Below are positions 1 through 11,610 of a stretch of DNA of 64,000 bases, piece after piece. The DNA is taken from assembly GCF_016808335.1 (NCBI RefSeq), contig NC_053141.1, positions 7,060,711 to 7,124,710 on the forward strand, read 5' to 3'. The position numbers were made by a program, and so were the translations under genes. The DNA comes from Panicum virgatum (lineage: Eukaryota > Streptophyta > Magnoliopsida > Poales > Poaceae). The notes below the pieces were generated by a model. The model did not search any database and was not told the origin of the DNA. It worked only from the letters and a program-made list of their open reading frames with translations. Positions within the stretch are counted from its first letter, which is position 1. Each line of letters opens with the position of its first letter.

Positions 1-65
1 TGAATGGCTTGATGCACACTTTTTTCTGAATGTATTCATGATTTAACCAGCACTATTCTTTTCAG

Positions 66-230
66 TGCTAGGTGATGTGCCCATCGACAACGAGGCATAA
101 CTTCAACAATCTCAATGTCTATCGGTCTAGTCTCTCGAAGGTGATTATAAGGTGGGTTGCGTTGCGTACATGTATTTATAGAGCAGAGTGCACGTGCGCA
201 TTCACGTTTTGTGTGAAGTTTTGGTAATTG
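66..230 (+). repeat. Au-like SINE remnant
   Basis: The stretch reads like the body of the grass Au SINE family: a GACAACGAGGC-type block, then a TCTCGAAGGTG block, then a GT-rich tail with CGCATTCACG. The tRNA-like head is not recognisable, so this is a truncated, diverged copy. A second copy lies on the minus strand near 54.0 kb. Assignment rests on remembered family consensus only. Confidence 0.45.
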
Positions 231-1400
231 AAGATAAAATATATGTGGCTAGGCATAATTCAGGGCCAGATGATATAAAACAATAAATACAGCGTTGCAG
301 TTGTGACACATTATGATAGTTTCTCTAAGATGTGATTATCATATAATCCACGGTAGCCACGATACAGTGAAAGAACAGAGCACCTTGGTTGTTTACCACC
401 TCCTAGAAAATCTAGTGCATATTTAGATAGAAATTATATAGGTTTTCGTATGTGCAACTTGAGTCTTAGTTTCTAGGAAACCTAATTCAACCCTGGTGTG
501 GGGCATCAAGGTCTCTCCACGACCGATGCTCTTAGTCATGTATCTTTTTTTTAGGTTAAAGGGAAAATCCCGGTCTCGAACATTCACAAATGAATGCCTA
601 CGACCATTAGAAAATACATCCAGCCACAAAGCTAGAAGCTTACAGGAGTACTTAGGCTCCAAATCTCTAACTGTGAAATACAAAACACAAGAAAAGGAAG
701 AAATAAGAAAGAAAGTGTAAAAGACTAAGCTTCGAACTTCTTCTACATTCTTCCTTCAATCTTGCTTTGGTCCTCATGTAGTAACAGAAATCTCACATCA
801 ACCGTCTACTTAGAAACTCATGATGTAAGAATCGTCAATAGTCCTGGGCCGCCCGGTCACCCTGTGATCTACAAACCACACTGAGTCAGTCTCTACAAAG
901 CAAATAGATTAGACATCGCTATTGCTCCAAGCTGATCAAGGTGTCACCAACAAGGACTCCAAGATGACGCCTCAAGAAGAGAGCAACATCAAGATGCCAC
1001 CGCCGCCCAAACCAGTGCGACGGTTCTTAGGTTTTCATCTGGATCTGTCCTTGTATAGGCTGAGGTTCTCACGGTAATACCTTCGACAAAGAAATTGATG
1101 CCTATAGCACCATTATCACAAGTAGTCGAGGACTAAACTAAGCTTTCGCCCGAAAACCTGCACACCAAGAAGCAATATGATGCATGGCGACCGGCTACCC
1201 CTAGCAGCACCAGCATGGATGCCCTCCAAGGCGGCGACCACCGGCAGCAAAGTTCTCCACCTGAAACTGAAACTTAGTCCAGTTGGTTCCGCTCGCGCTG
1301 TCGCCACCAAGAGCTGCTGGAGTTTCCATCGCCGGTGACGCGCAAGGGGAGGCACTGCCGGACCTCCACAGCCCAGACGCGCCGCGCCGCACCGCCGGCC
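231..1400. other. Intergenic, no gene seen
   Basis: AT-rich up to about 950 and GC-rich after about 1150. Open frames are short, low-complexity and overlap on both strands. No domain, splice structure or complete repeat boundary was recognised. Confidence 0.5.
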
Positions 1401-1409
1401 GCCGGCCGT

Positions 1410-1650
1410 CGTGACCCTCCATGAGGGCCGCTCCCGGCCGCTGACCGAGCTCCGCCGAGGGGCCGCATCAGGCCGCCGGCCACTGAGCCCCGCCGAGGGG
1501 CCGCATCAGACCGTCGGCCATCAAGCCCCTCCATGAGGGCTGCTCCAAGCCGCCGGCCACCGAGCCCCGCCGAGGGGCCGCATCAGGCCGCCGGCCCCCG
1601 AGCCCCGCCAAGGAGCCGCTCCATGCTGCCGGTCGTAGGCCACCGGACCA
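1410..1650. repeat. GC-rich imperfect tandem repeat
   Basis: A module containing GCCCCGCCGAGGGGCCGC recurs near 1447, 1486, 1561 and 1600. Spacing is 39, 75 and 39 bases, so a 39-base unit has been partly expanded. The modules are separated by CGCCGGCCAC-type linkers. Proline/glycine-rich frames across it are a by-product of composition, not evidence of a gene. Confidence 0.6.
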
Positions 1651-1913
1651 GCCACTGGAGCCGCCGCCCGCCGTAGCCGACGTCCGTGCCGCCACCGCCG
1701 CCGTCCATGAAACCTGATCTAGATCTAGAGCCAAGGATGGAGTGAAGCTGCCTCACCGCCACCATCCTTGCCGCCGCATGGACTTCCAGCTGCCGGCTCT
1801 GGTAGCGGCGTGGCCGGGAAGAGGAAACGGGAGGCTTGAGCGGCGCTAGCGGCTTGGTTCCACCCGTGTTGCCCGAGAGGGGTGACGCGGGGGAGACGAA
1901 ACGGGAGCCTGAG

Positions 1914-2990
1914 ACCCTGTTTCCAAAAGTCTCTAGACTCTCTGAAAGTCTTTGGAGCTTAAACTTAAGTCCCACCTTGTTTGGTTTTAGAGACTAGAGG
2001 GACTAAAGGTCATATAATAAGTTGACAAAGTACAAAAATACCCCTGCATGCACAGTAAATGAAGGGCATTTGCTGGCCGCGCGCCTCCAAGGCCTGCTGC
2101 CGGGTCCGGCGCCTACTCCTCACTCGCGGCGCTCGCGCGGCTCGCTGACCTCCTCGCGCTCGCCGGCAATGGGGACGCGGCCGCCGTCGCGGCACACCCG
2201 TCGGCGTCGCACTCCTCCACGCCTAGAACGCCGTCAATGCGCGCCTCGAGCGCCTCCGCCGCCGCCTCCACGCCCGCTTCACGCTGCACCTGCTCTCGTC
2301 TGCGGCGGCCGACGGGCGCGCACGCGGCGCTCACGGACCATGACGACTGTAGGTCGTCGTCCCCTCCGCCCCCCACTCCCTTCCCTCCCGTTCGACCAGC
2401 CCCATGGCCGCCTCTCCGCCGCCGTGCGCGTCCTTGTTGCCGTGAGCGTTGCGTGCGGCGCAGGAGGTGGAGAGGCGCAAGGAGGACATCATCAAAGGCG
2501 TGTTCCGCGCGGCGCTGGGCCTCTGCTACGCCGAGCTCGGCAGCTTCATGGTCGGACCCGGCGGGGGATGCGTGGGCGGCGGCGGGGCCTTGCGCGGGCG
2601 CCGGCGGGGGCTAGAGCGGGTGGCCTAGGAACGCGCAGGCGGCAGAGGGATGCGCTGCGCTGCCGGTGGGGGCTACAGCGGGCGGCGGGGGCGGCGGCGG
2701 TGGCGAAGATCTAGGGCGGCGGAGAAGGGCACGGGTAGGGGAGAGGGCGAGAGAGCCAGAGGATGTGGATGGGGGGAGGGCGCGTCGGGGTGGGTGAGGG
2801 GCCGACCAGGGGTAGGGTAGGGGCAGTAGGTGGGAATATAGCCCAAAAGCCTCAAAAAAGCTCCTCAAGAGGGTCTTCTCCAAAAAAGTCTTTACCCCAA
2901 AAAAAAGTCCCTAAAAGTCCCACCCTGTTTGGGTTAAAAGTACCTAAAGTCCTAGGGACTTCTACAAAAGTTCCTCAAACCAAACAGGGC
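1914..2990. mobile_element. TIR element carrying host-like exon fragments
   Basis: The left end ACCCTGTTT and the right end AAACAGGGC form short terminal inverted repeats, and both ends carry AGTCCC-rich subterminal blocks in opposite orientation. CTGAG lies immediately outside both ends (1909-1913 and 2991-2995), which fits a 5-bp target duplication. The ends resemble a common grass MITE family, but this copy is 1077 bp and its centre is very GC-rich. Inside are exon-like segments (see 2227-2551). I infer a Pack-type non-autonomous element that has captured host sequence. The superfamily is uncertain. Confidence 0.6.
2227..2551 (+). pseudogene. Captured host gene fragment, unidentified
   Basis: Two segments look like real coding sequence, not composition noise. 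The first, from 2227, reads as an Arg/Leu-rich amphipathic helix (NAVNARLERLRRRLHARF) that continues into LHLLSSAA. The second starts after a good acceptor (GCGCAG at 2458-2463) and reads EVERRKEDIIKGVFRAALG, then a short tail including CYAELGSF. A frame break near the end of the first segment and the lack of a start or stop context argue against function. I do not recognise the parent gene. The fragment lies inside the TIR element at 1914-2990, so it is probably transduplicated. Confidence 0.4.
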
Positions 2991-2995
2991 CTGAG

Positions 2996-3199
2996 GCTCA
3001 GAGCCTGCAGATAGTCATGTATCTGCAGCATAATGCCAACAAAATACGAAGAAGGAAAAACAGAAGTAGCTGATTGGCTTGTTCCAATACTTAATTATAG
3101 CCATCCATCTATCTAAGTTATGATGGAGTAACTTTTTATCAATTAAGTTATGATGGAGTAACTTTTTTTTTGAGGAAATGAACGAGTAACTTTTTCAAT
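2996..3199. other. Intergenic with short direct repeat
   Basis: A block containing AAGTTATGATGGAGTAACTT occurs twice in close succession at about 3115-3172. Nothing else is recognised. Confidence 0.5.
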
Positions 3200-3333
3200 C
3201 ACTCTGTTCGCTGGGCTGGAGTGGTGTGAGAGAAAAATACTGTTGGCTGGCTGGTGGCTGAAAGCTGGTGCTGGAGCGGTGTGAGAGGAAAACACTGTTG
3301 GGCTGGAGGCTGCTGGAGCTGCCGAACAGAGTG
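3200..3333. repeat. Small MITE, GCTGG-rich
   Basis: A 134-bp element with TIRs CACTCTGTTCG and CGAACAGAGTG, flanked by AAT on both sides. The interior is full of GGCTGG and GTGTGAGAG-AAAACACTGTTG motifs typical of an abundant grass MITE family. A second member is at about 39858-39975. Confidence 0.7.
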
Positions 3334-4403
3334 AATGAAATTTGAGGCCAGGTTAGAAATCGTCCAAATTTCCCTCGGAGCCCAATAAATACTGCCGTGC
3401 TATTATATATTTTTCTTTGTCCGGAATGGCCGCCGTGCCTAATTTATCAGTTGGATCCGGTCTTTTTTTAAATAAAAAATATCAGGAGTGCCCTATTTTT
3501 CAAAGTCCAAATAACCTTGTTCAAGTGAGAATTTCTGTTGAAGCTTTTCCTCAGGACCTAATATAAAGGGGAAATCTCGTTTCGAGTAGTGGTAGCAGGA
3601 AACTTTTTGTCAAGTCCACAACACATGTATGGGACGTTAACGGCGTGCCGTCAAGATTGTTTGTATCGCTGTCCATTTTTCAGGTTTAGCTCCCTTGGAC
3701 TGACTGAGTTCTAACATCTAACTGACAATGCCTAGTTCTACTTTTAAAACGTATTTCATCCTTTCATTCTGTCAATAATATATCTTTCTGCGTTTCGCGA
3801 AAAAAAATAATATATCTTTCTGCCCCCAAAGAAACATCTTTTATCACACAAAACGAGATTAAGTGCTAATTAAAATATTAGAATTCCTTGCGAAACAAAA
3901 GATAGAAGGAAAAATTTCCAGTGAGATTGGATATCAGGAACGAATCTTCCGGGTTTACTACAGAATTCCATACTCAAGAGAATGTGAGATGCATCGATCA
4001 GCTTGACAGGAGAATTGTGGCCGAGTCCATAACACATGAATGGAAAGTTTGTGTCGATCTGTCAAGCGCACTGCCCTCCACTGATTCGAGAGTCAAGTCT
4101 TTAGACAAGTCAATGTCAGTATCTTTAGACTAGCAGAGTACATGTAAGTTCTGGGATGTCATTTCTATGCATTCTTCTTCATTGGAAGTGTACATCTATT
4201 GGCGTGTGTAGTTGCTGCTATGACAGTCGACGCTATGCTTGGTTGCTTCCCGCAGCCGTGCAGAATTTGGTCGATTTCTTATCTGCTGGCTGCTGGTGCA
4301 GCATTTCACCAAGAATCTTCCGCTGGTGACAAACGCGACGACTATCGGCGGCAGCCTCGTCGGAGGCCAAGCTGGCGGGGCGTCGGCAAAGGCAGGGCTT
4401 CAG
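3334..4403. other. Intergenic, no gene seen
   Basis: Mostly AT-rich. A 20-30-base motif around GTCCACAACACATG (about 3613) recurs in diverged form near 4025, and an ATAATATATCTTTCTGC block is duplicated around 3775-3825. About 4200-4400 is GC-richer with an open frame of some 38 codons on the plus strand, too short and without splice context to call a gene. Confidence 0.45.
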
Positions 4404-4705
4404 CAGGGGCCGATCTAGGGGGTGGACCGGGTCCCACCCAGTCCGTCCTAAGATTCGGTCCAAAGAGTTTTACCCTCTCATTTTTTTTCATATTTGATCT
4501 TATTTATTGCTAACAGAAAAATATCTACTAATTATTTTCTTGTATATAGCAATTAATAATTGAATTGAGAAGGTGAAAACTGAGAAATTACATTTTTTAA
4601 GATTAGATTGACATATTCCCTAAAATATTTGAAAATATTATTTTATTGGTTCAGAAATATTATTTTATTAGACCACCGCAACCTAAAATTCTAGATTCGC
4701 CGCTG
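4404..4705. mobile_element. hAT-type non-autonomous element
   Basis: The ends are CAGGGGCCGATCTAGG and CTAGATTCGCCGCTG, imperfect inverted repeats of the grass CAG-GGCGGATCTAGG type. A perfect 8-bp target duplication GGCTTCAG flanks the element (4396-4403 and 4706-4713), diagnostic of hAT-class insertion. The interior is AT-rich with no coding capacity, so it depended on a transposase supplied elsewhere. Confidence 0.85.
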
Positions 4706-4713
4706 GGCTTCAG

Positions 4714-5638
4714 GTCAGCCAGCACGGCGAGGCGCAACCCTCACGTTCGCGCGTTAGATATGGCGCTGCACGTGGGATGCAAATGAGTACTGATCTTTGT
4801 AAGCCAAGGATCGGTGGGTAAGATGGGCGGGACTATAGGCTTGTGGCAGATGCGGAGGATGGCGCGGTGGCGGCTGCAGAGGCGCCGAATGGGTGAGAGG
4901 AGGAATCCATCCAAACCAGAAGGTTATATACAAAATGCTAGGGGCATATGTTAATAAATAGTAGTCAATATGCAAATAATCGGATCCCAATTAATAATTG
5001 TGATCCAAATGAGGGGCTATACATTTATATGCGGGTGGTGATTTTACAATCTTCGATCTTTAGCAAAATTCGCTGCTGCGATCCGGCCCTCCACCATGAC
5101 TTGCCAGAACGGCACCCTTATGTGAGTCTTTTACCTGTATACCCATGTTTGATGGAGCAAAGATTTTTCGGAGCTCTGAGGGCCGGCCGGTATAAGGTTG
5201 GGGCTGGCAGCAAAGCAAGGCAGAGATAGATGCCGGCAGGAAGGAAGAAGGGAAGGTGAGGAGGGAGATACGTGGCAGGCCATACGTTAGCTTCATCCTT
5301 TGCTGTCTATTGATTTTTCTTTTAAAAGTATATGCATGACTTTCATATGCTCGGATGGTGACAGAGTCTAGTTGGTCATCAAGTACGGGCTTTTACACCA
5401 GTTCCTATATGAGAATCTTTTACGCTAGTTTTTGTCGTTTCCATTCTCGCTTGGACTACAGTAGTACTTGAAAGTGACCACTGAAGAAAATTAGAACCAA
5501 ATAACATAATTGGCATTTTTGCTTTGTCGAAATCTCAAACCAGGATATTGTTCAAGCCTCAAACTTCTTCTTTTGTCATATGCTTCAAGCCTCATCAATC
5601 TGTGGACACGTTTCTCTCTTTATCTCTTGCGAGTCTAG
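4714..5638. other. Intergenic; contains a diverged copy of TPS-upstream sequence
   Basis: No gene is recognised. From about 5330 to 5638, motifs such as GGTGACAGAG, AGAATCTTTTAC, TTGTCGAAATCT and ACCAGGATAT resemble parts of the region upstream of the terpene synthase (about 12750-12905) and of 45690-46040. This sequence was continuous with 12231 onward before the Copia element inserted. Confidence 0.45.
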
Positions 5639-6244
5639 TGTTAGGTTCTTCTTCTCTGGGGTTCTACACTGGATCATGTTCTAGGTACAAATCGGGTACT
5701 AGAGTACAAGTTCTGAGTAGATAAACAAAAGATTCATGACCTAGACTAGTACAAAGAAAAGAGGGAGAGAGGAGGGCGCAGACCGTCGGTCGTTGGCGGG
5801 GCGGATTAGCTGGTGCCGGCGGGCGCCATCGCGTCAAGGATGGAGGCGAGGAAGTCGGGGTCGGCAAGGCGCGCATCCGGCAGTGAGGGAGGGCGGCGTT
5901 CCGGCGACGGCGGTGTTCGGTGCAGGTAGCGGTACCCCTCCGGCCTCCACCGGCACTGCCCAGGGACGGAAGTCGTCGTGGTCGGCGTTGCAGCGAAGTC
6001 GTGGTCGGCGCGGGGTGCTGGTGCGCTTCCCGTCGGCCTCACGCTTCCCGCAGATCGGATCGGGATGTGGGAGAGGGTTGTGGCGGCGGCGAACTTGGGG
6101 TACCGTGCCCCGGGCACTCTCCCTTTTTTTTATAGCGCAAGCGACGGGGGCCCACCAGCCAGAACGGGTTGGGCGCCCCCGATCAGGGCGCGGTCAAGGG
6201 TCCGACTCGATCTTTGGATCGAGTCATGGAGATCAAATCCAACA
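5639..6244 (-). repeat. 3' LTR of Copia element
   Basis: Downstream LTR of the minus-strand element. It begins TGTTAGG and ends CCAACA on the plus strand. A TATA-like TTTTATAGC (plus strand, about 6130) lies in the same place as in the other LTR. Confidence 0.93.
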
Positions 6245-6422
6245 TTCTCCCCATTGATCTCTTTTTGTTTCTTATTCTTATTCTTCATCTGAATCATCCC
6301 ATCACAGATCAGTGTATAGGGCATGCCTCATCATGACAATTATTACTGTCAAATTAACAGCCACAATTACCTTTCCGGTCTGAAACGAAATTCTTTTCTT
6401 TGGCCCATTCTTCGTCCAGGAA

Positions 6423-9400
6423 TCATAGGCTTTCTCTTAAACCCATTCCGGCTAAGTGTTCTCTGAACACATTGGGTGGTAGGCCTTTTGTAAGCGGATC
6501 CGCTAACATCTTGTTCGTTCTGATATGTTTTAAACAAATTATTTGATCTTGGACTTGCTCCTTAACAACATAAAACTTTATGTCGATGTGTTTGGCAGCA
6601 CCACTCGACTTGTTGTTATGAGCGTAAAATACTGCTAGTTCATTATCGCAGTATAATTTCAGTGGTTTTTCTATGCTGTCCCTTTGCAAGAGTGAAGATG
6701 TATCCAGACATGAATTTTCTGTCATCTACATCTCCTGCAAAGTCTGAATCTGAATATCCTTCTATTTCTAAAGATTCTGATTTTCTGTATGTTAACATGA
6801 GGACAGTAGTGCCCCTCACATAGCGTAAAGGTTTCTTTACCATTTTTTAGTGCTCTATGCCTGGATTACTTTGATATCTGCCAAGTACCCCGGTAACAAA
6901 ACTTAAGTCAGGGCGAGTGCACACTTGTGCATACCGTAAGCTTCTGACAGCTGAAGCATAAGGCACTGCCTTCATTTGCTCGAGCTCATACTGATTCTTG
7001 GGACACTGATGTTTCCCGAAATTGTCGCCCTTGACTATTGGAGCAGGTGTAGACCTGCTTGCATGCATACCATATTTCTTTACTATTTTTTCTAAGTATG
7101 CTTTCTGCGACAATGCTAATACCCCTTTCTTCTATCTCGGTGAATCTCGATTCCTAAAACAAATGAGACTTCACAAAAATCTTTCATATCAAAGTTCGAG
7201 GACAAAAATTTCTTAGTCTCCAGTAGTAGATTAATATCACTGCTAGCTAGCAGAATGTCATCCACATACAGGATGAGGAAGATAAACCTCCCATTCTTAA
7301 ACTTTGCATAAATGCAATTGTCCTCTTCATTTTCTTTAAATCCAAACTCTCTGATTGTTTCATCAAATTTCAAGTACCATTGCCTTGAGGCTTGCTTTAA
7401 GCCATAAATTGATTTATTTAGGTGGCATCCTAAATTTTCTTGGCCTTTCACAACAAAACCTTACGGTTGTGCCATGTAGACGTCTTCGTATAGATCCCCG
7501 TTTAGGAATGTCGTCTTCGAATCCATCTGATATAATTCTAAGTCATAATGAGCCACTAAGGTCATTATTATTCTGAAGGAATATTTACATGAGATCGGAG
7601 AAAAGGTATCATTGTAATCTATTCCTTCTCTCTGTGTGAAGCCTTTTGCCACGAGTCGCGCCTTATATCTTTCTATATTTCCTTTGGAGTCACACTTCAT
7701 TTTGTAGACCCACTTGCAGCCTAATGTTTTGGCTCCTTTGGGAATTTCTTCTAAGTCCCAAACTTTATTGGTACTCATTGATTTCATTTCATCTTCCATG
7801 GCTGCAAACCACTTGGATGAATTTGTGCTTTTCATAGCTTCTTCAAATGAGGTGGGATAACCCTCAATTTGTATTTCTTCGCTATTATAGACTTCATAAT
7901 CGTCAGGAATAGTAGATCTTCTAGTTCTTTGTGGCCTTTGTGGGGCCATTGCAACTGATATTTCTTGTACAGGAGGTTGCAGTTGCTCCCCCTCATCCGC
8001 GACAATGGGTTCTGTTTGATCATGTGGGATGGGGTCCTCATTCTCATTTGCTGCCACGTTGGGAGAACTAACAACAGGCGTTGGCATTGCAGTTCTCTGC
8101 ACTACTGGTGCCACAGCCACAGGTAAGCAAAAATAAGGCTCTTGAGTCATTGGAGTAGGGATGAATACCTGCTTCTCCGCAAGATCAATTTTTCTGGCTA
8201 CCATGCTCCCCCTGATCATCTGATCTTTTAGAAAGGCAGCGTGTCTTATTTCTACAAATTTCGTGTGTCTGTCAGGGTAGTAGAAACGACACGCTTTCGA
8301 TTTTTTTTGGATAGCCAATAAAATGGCAACTGACTGTCTTGGAATCTAGTTTCCCAATGTTTGGATTAAACACTTTGGCCTCAGCCGGACAGCCTCACAC
8401 TCGTAAATGATTAAGTGATGGTTCTCTTCCTGTCCATAATTCATATGGTATTTTTGGCACTGATTTAGTTGGCACGCGATTAAGTATGTGGATGACGGTT
8501 TTTAACGACTCCATCCACAAGTTAATTGGTAGCGTGGAGTAGCTCATCATGCTTCTTACCATATCCATCATGGTACGGTTTCTTCTTTCTGCTACTCTGT
8601 TCTACTGATGCTCACCCGGTGTGGAATACTGGGTAACTATGCCATTCTCCTGTAGGAACCTCGCAAAAGGTCCAGAAACTTGGTCATACGGGGTATGCCG
8701 ACCGTAGTATTCTCCCCCACGGTCAGATGTGACAATCTTTATCTTTAAATCATATTGATTTTCTACTTCTGCTTTAAATATCTTAAATTTATCCAATGTT
8801 TCTAATCGTTCTTTTATTGGATAAATATAGCCATAACACGAATAATCATCTGTAAATGTTATGAATGAATCATAGCCATCTACAGTAGTGACAGGGAACG
8901 GTCCACAAATATTTGTGTGGATTATTTCTAAAATTCCCTCACTTCGTTTGTCGCCTTTCTTTATGTTCTTGACATATTTTCCTTTAATGCAATCGATACA
9001 TTGTTCTAAATCTGAAAATTCTAACGGTGGAAGAATTGATGCTTTTACTAAGCGCTCTATTCTCCCCCTCGAAATATGGCCTAAACGATAGTGCCATAAT
9101 TTCGATGAGATTGCATCAATTCTTTTACGTTTTTTAGTGCCATTCCCGCATGAGGAGGAATTCTCATTCTTAGAACTTACAACATTAACATTCTCAGATA
9201 ATGAAAGTAAGTACAACTTGTCTTGTCGGAAGGCAAGACCAACACATTCTTTATTAAAGTGTATCTCACACTTGCCGTCTCCAAAATGACAAGCAATCAA
9301 ATCATCATCCAACTTAGACACACTAATTAAGTTTCTTTGCAACGACGGTACATAAAGAACATCTTTCAAATGAAGTACAAAGCCATTATGTAATTCTAAA

Positions 9401-10494
9401 TGAAATTCTGCGATGGCTTCAACTTCAGCTTCTACACCGTTTGTCACTTTAATTCTTCTTCCTCTTCTTGGTAGGGTCCGGCTCATACTTGTCCCCTGTA
9501 ATGAATTAGCAACATGAGCAGTTGTTCTAGAATCAATCCACCAATTCGATTTATCATAATTCAAAAACAAGAATTCATCTACAAAAGTAATTGTGTCCTC
9601 ACCGTTTCTTAACAGCTCCTTCAGAAACTCTGGGCATTCCCTCTTGTAGTGCCCTTTTTTTTGCATTTGAGGCACAGGTCTTTATCAGCTGGGAATGTTG
9701 ACCAATTAATTTCGCGTGGAGGTGGTTTGAAAGGACCACTTTCATGCTGATTCTTGCTTAGCGGGAAGGGCTTCTTGTAGTTCTGGTAATTCTTTTGGGG
9801 GGTTCTTTTTCTTCTGGTGCTGGACTTGGAAGACAAATTCACCACCACCATTGGCGTTTTTCAGCCTTTTTTCTTCCTGAACCCACATGGCAATTAGCTT
9901 CTCAATGTCCCAGTTTTCTGGAAAGTTGTTGTAGTTGACATGAAATTTCGCAAACTCCTTTGGAAGGGACTTGAAAACAACCTAGACATGGAACGGTTCT
10001 GGCAAAGGCATGTCCATTGTCTTTAGTTTGTTAGCCATGTGGCTCATCTCTAGGATGTGTTCTCTGATTCCACCACCACTGTATTTCTTTGTAATTAGCT
10101 GCTCTGCAAGAGTAGCCGCATAAGCCTTGGAAGAGCCAGTGAACTGACCCTTTATTTTCTGGAGGTATTCTACAGCGGATGGGCAATCAGTGATTGCCAT
10201 TCTGATGGCGTCTGAGATAGAACCTTTAATGATCATTAAGCACTTGCGGTTTGAATCCGCCCACGGTGCCATCTCAATGTCATACAAGGTCTTTTCTTCA
10301 TCATATTTCTTCTGACGAACAGCGAATGCAGCGTCAGTTTCATTCTGAGCCCTCACGGGCTTTTCTGGTTCTTTTGGCTGAGGCGTATTGATGGCCGAAT
10401 CTATGTTGGCCATCGCCAGAGCGATTTCTAGCTTCTGGTACCACTTCCCATAGTTCCTGCTATCTAATTCTGGGATGTCATTCAAAAGGTTCAT
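6423..10494 (-). pseudogene. Degenerate Copia gag-pol
   Basis: Reading on minus, gag starts at 10494 (MNLLNDIPELDSRNYGKWYQ) and is stopped at 9982 by a TAG, after which the same frame stays recognisable. The CCHC knuckle is split by a frameshift in a homopolymer near 9660. The protease active site reads DSR where DSG is expected. Integrase HHCC and FTDDYS/SDRGGEY motifs are present down to 8602, where another TAG interrupts. RT spans about 7900-7116: YVDD is intact, but QMDSKT replaces the usual QMDVKT. RNase H pieces occupy 7113-6423. Several frameshifts and stops mean no polyprotein can be made. It is a pseudogene of a once autonomous element. Confidence 0.92.
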
Positions 10495-11599
10495 AGCATT
10501 CGAACCTGAAAATCAGATTCAAAAATTTGTGAGGACAACAATAATATGCATGCATCAATTTAACTTTGGTCAAAATTAAAGCATGCGATATTCTGTACAT
10601 TAAATCTAAATCACCGTTGGGCAGAAAAAGATATAATGTATACAAAATTCTCAACAAAATCATAATATTGCAATATCAACTTTGTTCAGAAATTACAATA
10701 TCACAATATACTGAAAATTCTAAAAAATAAATTCTATATGCCTCTATATTAATTATCTCGTTGGTTCAAATTAACATAGAGACAAAGCAAATTCTTTGTA
10801 GCGGAAACATGAAAACTTCTAAAAAATTCTAGAAGCATAATTCTGTGAAATTCTGCTAAAAAAATAATACACGTTGGTGCAATTATTTGTAGAGAATCAA
10901 TTATAAACAAATTCATCCAAAATTCATATTCAAAATACTTCTGAAATAAAAGAAAAATTTGTTTCATGTACTGTTCATCGAGCCCGTCCCCGCGCCCAGG
11001 CCGCAACCTGGGCCTGGGCCGGGAATTCACCCCGCGCGTGGCGCCCGCCTGGACCAATTTCGGCCCGCTCGCCGGCCGACCGCGCCTGGTCGTCGGATCA
11101 AATCCGACGGCCGTCCGTCCGTTCCGGCAGAACAAAACCGCCGGCGGTCGCCCCCCTTCCAAACCCTAGCTCATTTCTTTCTCCCCTCCCTTCTTCTCTC
11201 GTCCGAGGCGACGCCGACGGCGGCCGGCGCCAGGGAAGGATGGTGGCGCCGCCGCGGCTCCCTCGCCGGCATGCGACGCTCGCCCAACAGCGCGCGGCCG
11301 TCGAGGTGGCCGTGGGTGGCGCCTTCGCCATCTTCTTGTGGCCGTCGAACTGCGCACAGGAGCGCGAGCGGCGACGGCTGGTTCTGCTCCGCACGCTGGT
11401 GAACGGCGGCGGCCGAGGAAGGTGGAAGGTAAGCCCCCCCTTTTTCTCGGATTCTTCTTTGGTTTCTAGGGTTTGGTGTTTCTGATTTGGGGATTTTCTT
11501 ATGGTTAGGGTTCTTGGTTGATCCGAGATCGATTTCCTCTCCTTTTGTGTTCTGGGTGCGTGTACTCCAAAAGACCCGATCTACACACTAGATCGGGCA
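10495..11599 (-). other. Copia 5' leader with GC-rich antisense segment
   Basis: This is the region between the primer-binding site and gag. 10495-10970 is AT-rich. About 10975-11430 is strongly GC-rich and on the plus strand looks gene-like: a CCAAACCCTAGC stretch, an ATG at 11240, an open frame of about 60 codons and a GTAAGC donor at about 11428. This may be captured host 5' sequence in antisense, or simply an unusual leader. Confidence 0.4.
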
Positions 11600-11609
11600 T
11601 CTGATACCA
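11600..11609 (-). other. Primer-binding site (tRNA-iMet)
   Basis: On minus the sequence after the 5' LTR reads T then TGGTATCAGA, the standard Copia priming site complementary to the 3' end of initiator tRNA-Met. Confidence 0.9.
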
Positions 11610-11610
11610 A

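Noticed and set aside
4200..4403. Open plus-strand stretch that looks like a short exon
   Set aside because: Only about 38 codons, no clear splice sites, no recognised domain, and neighbouring frames are equally open because of composition.
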